A stretch of 12,180 nt of DNA, from assembly GCA_937926195.1 (NCBI GenBank), contig CALEXZ010000016.1, forward strand, positions 1-12,180, written 5' to 3'. This DNA comes from an uncultured Actinomyces sp. GTDB taxonomy: Bacteria > Actinomycetota > Actinomycetes > Actinomycetales > Actinomycetaceae. The translations under genes and the position numbers were made by a program. Positions 6,190 through 12,180 of this stretch are shown one piece after another. The stretch's first letter is position 1, and each line of letters begins with the position of its first letter. The notes beneath the pieces were generated by a model. It made no database searches, was not told where the DNA came from, and saw only the letters and a program-made list of their open reading frames with translations.

Positions 6190-6360
6190 CGTCCAGGCGC
6201 GCACCAGAGGTTCCGCCCCTCGGGACCGCACCGCCGGGCGGCACACGCCCACGAGCGCCGGTGGCCCCGGCAAGCACAGGCTCCCGCGGCCCCGTGCGCA
6301 GGCCCCGACCTCGGGTGCGGGTCCTGCCCACACCCGCGGCGGCCCCCAGCAGGAGGCTGT

Positions 6361-7404
6361 TCAGCCGCGCAGACGCGCGAGCTCCTCCACCAGCTGCGGC
6401 ACCACCGTGCGCACGTCCCCGACGACGCCGTAGTCCGCCATCGCCATGATCGGCGCCTCGGCGTCGTCACAGACGGCGACGATGGTGCCCGCCCCCTGGA
6501 AGCCGCAGGTGTGGTGCACGGCCCCCGACACACCCAGGCCGATGTACAGGCGGGGTGAGACGGAGACCCCCGTCTGCCCGATCTGGGCGCTGCGCTCCAC
6601 CCAGCCCTCGTCGCAGGCGACGCGGGTCGCGCCGACGGCGGCACCCAGCGGCTGCGCCAGGGAGCGCACGAGATCGAAGTCGCCGTCGACGCCGCGCCCA
6701 CCGACGACGACGACCTGGGCCTCGGCCAGGTCGGGGCCCGAGGAGGCGGGGGCCGGCTCGCGGGAGACCACCCGCACCGCCAGCGACTCCGGGCTCAGGG
6801 CGACGTCCAGGGCCTCGGCCTCCAGGGGCGTGCCCGCCCCGGGGGTCTCGACGTCGAAGGCCCCGTGGCCGACGGCGACGACCGGCACGGTCCCGGTCCC
6901 GCCGACGCGCAGCGTCGTGGTCCAGGAGCCCGAGAGCACCGACTTGACGGCGCGCAGGGCACCGTCCTGGACGCTCAGCCCGCTGACGTCGCCGGTGCAG
7001 GCCGAGCGCAGGAGGACAGCCGCCCGGGCGGCGACGTCCTTGCCGTGGTAGTCCGAGGCGACAAGGGCGACGACGGGGGCGACGGCACGCACCGCGGCCA
7101 CGAGGGCGTCGGCCGCCGCACCGGCCTGGGTCCCGACCTCGCCGAGGTCGGCGGACAGCACCCGCGTCGCGCCAGCCCCTGCCAGCGCCGCCGAGGCCTC
7201 CGCCCCCACGGGCCCGAGGACGAGGGCCACGACGGCCCCGGTGGTGAGGGAGGCGGCCCCGGCCACCAGCGCGAGCCCGGCAGCCGAGGGCCTGACCTGC
7301 TCCACGGCCCGGGCGACGTCGGCCGCGCTCTCCTCCAGGTCGACGAGGACGAGCACGGGGGCGTCGAGGGTCTCGCCCGCGGCGCTAACGAGGGTCTCAG
7401 TCAT
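6361..7404 (-). CDS. etfA: Electron transfer flavoprotein alpha subunit EtfA
   Basis: EtfA binds FAD and, with EtfB, carries electrons from dehydrogenases towards the quinone pool through an ETF oxidoreductase. The 347-residue product has the N-terminal ETF domain (about 15-200) and the conserved C-terminal FAD-binding domain: VGGRGV (234-239), GATRVACDEGWV (258-269), QIGQTG (274-279), YIGLGVSGAVHH (287-298), and APIMAMADYGVVGD (317-330), then VVPQLVEEL. Where many EtfA proteins read HLAGM, this one has HTCGF (298-302), placing a cysteine near the flavin region. It starts 11 bases after the etfB stop, with GAGGA 6 bases before the ATG, so the two form one operon. No acyl-CoA dehydrogenase or fixCX partner lies in this window, so the physiological donor is unknown. 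Confidence 0.96.
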   Translation of the reverse strand: MTETLVSAAGETLDAPVLVLVDLEESAADVARAVEQVRPSAAGLALVAGAASLTTGAVVALVLGPVGAEASAALAGAGATRVLSADLGEVGTQAGAAADALVAAVRAVAPVVALVASDYHGKDVAARAAVLLRSACTGDVSGLSVQDGALRAVKSVLSGSWTTTLRVGGTGTVPVVAVGHGAFDVETPGAGTPLEAEALDVALSPESLAVRVVSREPAPASSGPDLAEAQVVVVGGRGVDGDFDLVRSLAQPLGAAVGATRVACDEGWVERSAQIGQTGVSVSPRLYIGLGVSGAVHHTCGFQGAGTIVAVCDDAEAPIMAMADYGVVGDVRTVVPQLVEELARLRG

Positions 7405-7415
7405 GTGCGTTCCTC

Positions 7416-8210
7416 TCAGACGAGCTGGTTCTCGACGAGCCAGGCGGCCAGCTCACGGCCGGCCTCTCCCGCGTCGGTGCGGATGATGCCGGCCCCGCGC
7501 GCGGGGCGCTGGCGGGCCTCGACCACGGCGACGCCCGGCTCGGCGCCGGGCTCGGCGGCCTCCAGGCCGAGGTCCGCCAGGTCCCATGTCTCCAGGGGCT
7601 TGCGCCTGGCGGCCCTCATGGCCGCGAAGTTGGGGTAGCGCGGCTCGTTGGCCTGGTCGGTGACGGACACGAGGGCGGGCACACGGGTGCTGAGCACCTC
7701 ACGCACCGCCCCGACAGTGCGGGTGACGACGACCTCTCCGTCGTCGTCGACCTCCAGGCCGGTGGCGAGCGTGAGAGCGGGCACGCACAGCTCGGCGGCC
7801 AGCGCACCGGGCAGGAGCGAGGTCAGGGCGTCGAGGGAGGCCATGCCGGTGAGGACGAGGTCGACGTCGCCGACACCCTCGCCGTCGCCGCCGATGCGAC
7901 GCACGGCGGCGGCCAGCACGCGGGCGGTCGTCACGACGTCGGAGCCCGCCAGCGCCTCGTCACTGACGAGGACGGCGGAGTCCGCCCCCATCTGCAGGGC
8001 GCGACGCAGCGCGTCCTGGGCGTCCTCGGGCCCCATCGACAGCGCGACGACCTCGCCCCCGTGCTCCTCGACGAGGCTGACAGCCGCCTCAACGGCGTTC
8101 TCGTCGAGCTCGTTGAGCACGTCGTCCTCACCGCGCACCAGGCGGGCGCCCTCCAGGCGGCGCTCGGACTGGATGTCGGGAACATGCTTGATGCAGGCCA
8201 CGATCTTCAT
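7416..8210 (-). CDS. etfB: Electron transfer flavoprotein beta subunit EtfB
   Basis: This 264-residue partner of EtfA opens with the canonical MKIVACIKHVPD and has LNELDENAVEAA (32-43), ALSMGPEDAQDALRRALQMGAD (56-77) and the EtfB signature NEPRYPNFAAMRAARRKP (188-205). The loop that usually binds AMP, commonly a G-x-Q-x-x-D-G-D-x-G-Q-V pattern, is changed here to GMASLDALTSLLP (122-134), lacking the usual Gly-Gln. It is the first gene of the etfBA operon and divergent from glgX. No Shine-Dalgarno sequence is visible before the ATG at 8210. A weak GTGACC/CAGCCT pair (8247-8242 and 8223-8218) would start transcription at or near the start codon. Confidence 0.95.
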   Translation of the reverse strand: MKIVACIKHVPDIQSERRLEGARLVRGEDDVLNELDENAVEAAVSLVEEHGGEVVALSMGPEDAQDALRRALQMGADSAVLVSDEALAGSDVVTTARVLAAAVRRIGGDGEGVGDVDLVLTGMASLDALTSLLPGALAAELCVPALTLATGLEVDDDGEVVVTRTVGAVREVLSTRVPALVSVTDQANEPRYPNFAAMRAARRKPLETWDLADLGLEAAEPGAEPGVAVVEARQRPARGAGIIRTDAGEAGRELAAWLVENQLV

Positions 8211-8415
8211 GCGGCACAGGCTGCCACATGGCGCACCCCGCGGTCACAGGCCGCCGTCGACGTGAGACGCGCGACAGACAAGACCTCACCGACGGAGATA
8301 ACATCCTGCCTTCTGCTGGAATCGCGGCGGGCCCGGCCCTTACGCGCCCGACACGCGGGGTGCCGAAAGTCCCATTCAAATTGCCGCTCCCCCCTGACCC
8401 GATGACAATGGACGT
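8211..8415. promoter_or_regulatory. Divergent promoter region, etfBA / glgX
   Basis: These 205 bases between two divergent genes carry no gene. The glgX side has TTGCCG (8381-8386), a 17-base spacer and GACAAT (8404-8409). The last base of the -10 is 6 bases short of the ATG at 8416, so transcription should start at or next to the start codon. No ribosome binding site is present for glgX. The etfB side has only a weak candidate (GTGACC/CAGCCT with an 18-base spacer) placed in the same way. I see no clear inverted-repeat operator. Confidence 0.5.
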
Positions 8416-10776
8416 ATGCTCGACACGACCACGACGCGGCCCGCTGCGATCCCCGTGGCGGACCTCCTGACTCCCGCCCCCCTGGGGAGCCAGGACGCGC
8501 GCGACCGCACCCGCCTGGGCGCCACACCGGCCGCGGACGGCACAAGCTTCGTCGTCGTCGCCCCCGACGCCAGCGCCGTCGACCTGTGCCTGCTGGAGAC
8601 CGACGGCACCGGGCGGGTGCTCAGCGAGAGGCGCGTGGGCATGCACGGTCCCGTGCGCGGGGCCTGGGGCGTGCACCTGCCCGACGTCGGACCGGGACAG
8701 CGCTACGGCTACCGCGTCCACGGCGAGTGGAACCCCTCCGCGGGGCTCGTGCTCAACCCCTGCAAGCTCCTGCTCGACCCCTACGCGCGGGCCCTGGAGG
8801 GCACCCCGCGGCTGGGCCCGGAGATCTTCGCCCACGAGGTCGACGCCGACTACAACCCCTCCTTCGTCCCCTTCACCGCCTCACCGCTGGACTCGGCCGG
8901 CTACGTCGCCCTCGGTGTCGTCATGGCGCCGCCGTCCTTCGACGTCGTTCCCGGCCCGCGCGTGAGCGACGAGCACGTCGTCGTCTACGAGACCCACGTC
9001 AAGGGCCTGACCCTCACCCTGCCGGGCGTGCCCGAGGAGCTGCGCGGCACCTACGCGGGCCTCGCGCACCCGGCCACCATCGAGCACCTCAAGTCCCTGG
9101 GTGTGACGACGATCGAGCTGCTGCCCATCCAGGCGGCCTTCTCCGAGACCTTCCTGCTGGCGCGGGGCCGCAAGAACTACTGGGGCTACTCGACGCTGTC
9201 CTACTTCGCCCCCGAGGCCTCCTACGCCATGCGCTCCTCCCAGGAGGCCGGCCCCCAGGCCGTCCTGGACGAGCTGCGCGGCATGGTCTCCCTGCTGCAC
9301 GAGGCGGGCCTGGAGGTGGTGATGGACGTCGTCTACAACCACACCTGCGAGTCCGGCTTCGGCGGCCCCAGCCTGAGCCTGCGCGGGCTCGACGACCGCC
9401 GCTACTACCTGCACGCACCCGGCCAGGCCGCCCAGTACTACGACGTCACCGGCACGGGCGCCAGCACGGACATGCGCTACTCGCGCGCCGTCCAGCTGAC
9501 CCTGGACTCCCTGCGCTACTGGGTCAGCGAGATCGGCATCGACGGCTTCCGCTTCGACCTGGCGGCGACACTGGGACGCCACGCCATGGACTTCAGCCCC
9601 CACCACCCCCTGCTGGTGGCCATGGCGACCGACCCGGTGCTCAGCCGCGCCCGGCTCATCGCCGAGCCCTGGGACGTGGGCCCCGGCGGCTGGCGCACCG
9701 GCGAGTTCCCCGAGCCCTTCCACGACTGGAACGACCGCTACCGTGGGACGGTGCGCTCCTTCTGGCTGCGCGACGCCTCCGAGATGTCCAAGGGCCGCAC
9801 GGGCTCCGACCTGCGCGACCTGGCCACCCGCCTGTCGGGCAGCGTCGACACCTTCGGTCACGGCGAGTACCCGGGCGGGCGCGGCCCGCTGGCGAGCGTC
9901 AACTTCGTCACCGCCCACGACGGCTTCACCCTGCGCGACCTCGTGTGCTTCGACCACAAGCACAACGAGGACAACGGTGAGGGCAACCGGGACGGAACGG
10001 ACGACAACCGCTCCTGGAACCACGGCTTCGAGGGCGCGGTCCCCGAGGGCGTGGACCTGGGCCCGCTGGAACTGCTGCGCCGCCGCTCCATGCGCAACGT
10101 CCTGGCGACCCTGCTCGTGTCGGCGGGCACGCCGATGCTCCTGGGCGGAGACGAGCTGGGCCGCACCCAGAACGGCAACAACAACACCTACTGCCAGGAC
10201 TCGCCGGTGTCCTGGTACAGCTGGGACCTGGAGGCGTGGCAGCGCGACCTGCTGGCCACCACCCAGTTCCTCGTGCGCACCCGGCACGAGCACCCGGTCA
10301 TGCGTCCCACCTCCTTCGCGTCGGGCTACGCCCGGGCGGGGGACACCATCGCGGACCTGTCGTGGCTCGGCGCAGACGGACGGCCCCTGACCAGTGACGC
10401 CTGGCACGACCCGCACACGCGCGTGGTGCAGATGCTGCGCTCGGGTGCGCCGGTGGGCGACGACGACCTGCTCGTCATCATCAACGGCACCCTCGACCAG
10501 TGCCGGGTGGTGCTGGCCGACGGTCACGGCACCGACTGGCACCTGGCCTGGGACTCGACCTGGCCGGTGCCCCGTCCGCACACCTCCTCCTTCGCCCTGG
10601 CGCGCCGGGTGGCACGCGGCGAGGCCGCCCGGGCGCGCGCCGTCAACCCGCAGCGGGCGCGCGCCGCCCGTGCCGGGGCGACCGACTGCCGCCACGACCG
10701 TCCGGGGGACACGACGACCCTCGAGCCGCTGAGCATGCGCGTGTACTTCTCCGGTGAGGTCCTGGCCCGCCCCTGA
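8416..10776 (+). CDS. glgX: Glycogen debranching enzyme GlgX (GH13)
   Basis: GlgX hydrolyses alpha-1,6 branch points of glycogen already trimmed by phosphorylase, so it acts in cytoplasmic glycogen breakdown. The 786-residue protein has an N-terminal CBM48-like domain (about 20-150), a GH13 barrel (about 185-640) and a C-terminal beta domain. Catalytic regions are all present: DVVYNHT (304-310); GFRFDLAATLGR with nucleophile Asp381; IAEPWDVGPGG with acid/base Glu417; and FVTAHDGFTLRD with Asp502. Downstream KHNEDNGEGNRDG (515-527) and GGDELGRTQNGNNNTYCQD (577-595) are classic GlgX. It is longer than most GlgX (about 700) because of an N-terminal extension and an Ala/Arg-rich insertion at about 729-760. 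The start lacks a Shine-Dalgarno sequence, and promoter placement suggests a leaderless mRNA. It is the only glycogen gene in this window. Confidence 0.96.
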   Translation: MLDTTTTRPAAIPVADLLTPAPLGSQDARDRTRLGATPAADGTSFVVVAPDASAVDLCLLETDGTGRVLSERRVGMHGPVRGAWGVHLPDVGPGQRYGYRVHGEWNPSAGLVLNPCKLLLDPYARALEGTPRLGPEIFAHEVDADYNPSFVPFTASPLDSAGYVALGVVMAPPSFDVVPGPRVSDEHVVVYETHVKGLTLTLPGVPEELRGTYAGLAHPATIEHLKSLGVTTIELLPIQAAFSETFLLARGRKNYWGYSTLSYFAPEASYAMRSSQEAGPQAVLDELRGMVSLLHEAGLEVVMDVVYNHTCESGFGGPSLSLRGLDDRRYYLHAPGQAAQYYDVTGTGASTDMRYSRAVQLTLDSLRYWVSEIGIDGFRFDLAATLGRHAMDFSPHHPLLVAMATDPVLSRARLIAEPWDVGPGGWRTGEFPEPFHDWNDRYRGTVRSFWLRDASEMSKGRTGSDLRDLATRLSGSVDTFGHGEYPGGRGPLASVNFVTAHDGFTLRDLVCFDHKHNEDNGEGNRDGTDDNRSWNHGFEGAVPEGVDLGPLELLRRRSMRNVLATLLVSAGTPMLLGGDELGRTQNGNNNTYCQDSPVSWYSWDLEAWQRDLLATTQFLVRTRHEHPVMRPTSFASGYARAGDTIADLSWLGADGRPLTSDAWHDPHTRVVQMLRSGAPVGDDDLLVIINGTLDQCRVVLADGHGTDWHLAWDSTWPVPRPHTSSFALARRVARGEAARARAVNPQRARAARAGATDCRHDRPGDTTTLEPLSMRVYFSGEVLARP

Positions 10777-10815
10777 CAGGGCCGCGGGGCGCACCCCCTG
10801 ACCCGGCGTCGGCAC

Positions 10816-10922
10816 GGTCCGGTGAGGGCGGCGGCCCGGACGGGCGGGGACCTTCGCCGGTGGGCACTCACCCCTCCGTGCGGCCTTGCGGCGGTCCGGG
10901 CGGGGGCCTTCGCCGTCGGCAC
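10816..10922. repeat. Degenerate tandem repeat upstream of trpS
   Basis: Two units of about 52 and 55 bases end alike: GGCGGGGACCTTCGCCGGTGGGCAC-type sequence at 10843-10867 and GGCGGGGGCCTTCGCCGTCGGCAC-type at 10899-10922, with a few differences. Both are preceded by GCGGYCCGG. An additional CGTCGGCAC at 10807-10815 may mark the start of the first unit. The 166-base gap between glgX and trpS contains this and little else; I find no strong terminator hairpin for glgX. Confidence 0.5.
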
Positions 10923-10929
10923 CGCCCTC

Positions 10930-10942
10930 TAGGATGAGCGCC
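10930..10942 (+). promoter_or_regulatory. trpS start region: -10 or ribosome binding site
   Basis: TAGGAT (10930-10935) fits TANNNT and ends 7 bases before the ATG at 10943, which predicts transcription starting at the start codon. The same bases offer AGGA (10931-10934), 8 bases before that ATG, as a modest Shine-Dalgarno. Both readings favour 10943 over the in-frame ATG at 10934, which lies inside the motif. No good -35 is seen. Confidence 0.4.
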
Positions 10943-12076
10943 ATGACGCAGACGCCCGAGCAGCACCCGACCGCCCCCACCTCCGGGGAGGAGGCCCTCG
11001 CCAACGCCACGAACGACGCCTCCCTGGCGCGGTCGCTGGCCCGCAGCGAGGAGATCCGTGCTGACCTCGACGTCAACCCCGGCCGCTACCGGATGCTCAC
11101 GGGCGTGCGCCCCACCGGCAACATGCACCTGGGCCACTACTTCGGCACGATGCACTCCTGGAAGCACATCCAGGACCTCGGTGTGGACACGTGGATCCTC
11201 GTCGCCGACTACCAGGTCATCACCGACCGCGACGGCGTCGGGCCGATCCGTGAGCGCGTGCTGTCCCTCGTGGCGGACACGCTGGCCGTCGGCGTGGACC
11301 CCGAGCGCTCCACCGTCTTTGCGCACTCGGCCGTCCCGGCCGCCAACCAGCTCATGCTGCCCTTCCTGTCGCTGGTCACCGAGTCCGAGCTGCACCGCAA
11401 CCCGACGGTCAAGGCCGAGCTCGAGGCCACCGACGGGCGCGCCATGTCCGGGCTCATGCTCACCTACCCGGTGCACCAGGCGGCGGACATCCTCTTCTGC
11501 CAGGCCAACCTCGTGCCCGTGGGCAAGGACCAGCTGCCGCACCTGGAGCAGGCGCGTCTCGTCGCCCAGCGCTTCGACAAGCGCTACGGCCGGGCGGACA
11601 AGAAGCGTCCCGTCTTCCGCCGCCCCGAGGCGCTGCTGTCCGAGGCCCCCCTGCTGCTGGGGCTCGACGGGGAGAAGATGAGCAAGTCGCGCCACAACAC
11701 CATCGAGCTGCGCATGAGCGCCGACGAGACGGCCAAGGCCCTGCGCAAGGCCAAGACGGACTCGGACCGCGTCATCACCTTCGACCCGGTGGCGCGCCCC
11801 GAGGTCTCCAACCTGCTCACGCTGGCCTCCCTGTGCGGGGCGGGAGCCCCTGAGGAGATCGCCGAGCGGATCGGCGACGGCGGGGCGGGCGCGCTCAAGA
11901 AGCTGGTGACGGAGGCGGTCAACGAGTTCTTCGCCCCCATCCGTGCCCGCAGGGCCGAGCTCGCGGCCGACGAGGACTACCTGTGCTCGGTCCTGCACGC
12001 CGGCAACGCGCGCGCCTGTGAGGTCGCTGACGCCACCCTTGAGGACGTGCGCGCCGCCATGCACATGAACTACTGA
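10943..12076 (+). CDS. trpS: Tryptophan-tRNA ligase, non-standard type
   Basis: This enzyme charges tRNA(Trp) with tryptophan using ATP in the cytoplasm. The 377-residue class I synthetase begins its catalytic fold only at about residue 50 (YRMLTGVRPTGNMHLGHYFG). The first signature is HLGH (62-65) rather than the HxGN of most bacterial TrpRS. Other features are DYQVITDRDG (89-98), the tryptophan-pocket region MSGLMLTYPVHQAADIL (168-184), VPVGKDQLPHLEQAR (191-205) and KMSKS (245-249). The 50-residue Thr/Ala/Glu-rich N-terminal extension is uncommon. Start choice is discussed under the upstream site; 10934 would add three residues. It appears monocistronic, 166 bases after glgX. Some actinobacteria carry two TrpRS genes, so this may be a second copy; that is inference. 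Confidence 0.93.
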   Translation: MTQTPEQHPTAPTSGEEALANATNDASLARSLARSEEIRADLDVNPGRYRMLTGVRPTGNMHLGHYFGTMHSWKHIQDLGVDTWILVADYQVITDRDGVGPIRERVLSLVADTLAVGVDPERSTVFAHSAVPAANQLMLPFLSLVTESELHRNPTVKAELEATDGRAMSGLMLTYPVHQAADILFCQANLVPVGKDQLPHLEQARLVAQRFDKRYGRADKKRPVFRRPEALLSEAPLLLGLDGEKMSKSRHNTIELRMSADETAKALRKAKTDSDRVITFDPVARPEVSNLLTLASLCGAGAPEEIAERIGDGGAGALKKLVTEAVNEFFAPIRARRAELAADEDYLCSVLHAGNARACEVADATLEDVRAAMHMNY

Positions 12077-12180
12077 GGGTCCCGCCTGACTTCGCCCGTT
12101 ACCTTGTTGGTGGTCCTGGGTGGTTCGGGGCCGGGCCAGTTGCTGTGGGCATGATGTCTTGCCCCTGTCCGTAGATGATC
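12077..12180. other. Right-edge intergenic sequence
   Basis: These 104 bases after trpS show no start signal, RNA gene or convincing hairpin. The sequence is richer in T and G and poorer in C than the rest of the window, for example around GTTACCTTGTTGGTGG (12100-12115). Its only short frames are quickly closed. It may be the start of a differently derived segment beyond the edge, but that cannot be judged here. Confidence 0.4.

Noticed and set aside
6317..6337. Hairpin GCGGGT / ACCCGC downstream of etfA
   Set aside because: A 6-bp stem with 9-base loop is expected by chance at this GC content; not called as a terminator.
10764..10783. GGCCC / GGGCC pairing at the end of glgX as a terminator
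   Set aside because: Only 5 bp and overlapping the stop codon; not convincing.
8881..11076. A 731-codon open frame on the minus strand opposite glgX
   Set aside because: It is the mirror of a long high-GC gene; composition is Gly/Val/His/Arg-rich without domain motifs, while the plus strand has all GlgX catalytic motifs.

Overview
The window is GC-rich throughout, with strong third-position GC bias. Several features point to an actinobacterium of the Actinomyces/Schaalia type: a DUF6318 lipoprotein, a YtrA-type GntR-ABC operon, an actinobacterial DUF2470 protein, TANNNT-like -10 elements and possible leaderless genes. The species cannot be fixed from the sequence alone. It reads as an ordinary chromosomal housekeeping and accessory region. 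There is no rRNA, tRNA, CRISPR array or transposase.

Layout, left to right. (1) 1-1140: a DUF6318 lipoprotein gene on the minus strand, flanked by two copies of a 50-bp direct repeat (44/50 identical). Each copy sits where the leader of a DUF6318 gene would be, so a second paralog probably lies just left of the window. (2) 1141-2316: mnmA (tRNA 2-thiouridylase) on the plus strand, ending at a strong hairpin shared with the next, convergent operon. (3) 4572-2413, minus strand: a three-gene operon of GntR-type repressor, ABC ATPase and ABC permease. Both junctions are 4-bp ATGA overlaps, and a perfect 10-bp inverted repeat upstream is the likely autoregulatory operator. (4) 4875-5147, plus strand: a small protein with two DUF1540 Cys modules (eight cysteines). 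It converges on (5) 6143-5265, minus strand, a DUF2470 / HugZ-like protein probably linked to heme or iron, with a DtxR/IdeR-like box over its promoter. A perfect 15-bp hairpin separates the two. (6) 8210-6361, minus strand: etfB-etfA, electron transfer flavoprotein. (7) 8416-10776, plus strand: glgX, glycogen debranching enzyme, divergent from etfBA. (8) 10943-12076, plus strand: trpS, tryptophanyl-tRNA synthetase of a non-standard type. The last 104 bases hold no recognisable gene.

The best leads are regulatory: the DtxR-like site at the DUF2470 gene, the operator of the GntR-ABC operon, the duplicated DUF6318 leader, and promoters whose geometry predicts leaderless mRNAs for glgX and perhaps trpS and etfB. 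I found no convincing wholly new multi-gene system.
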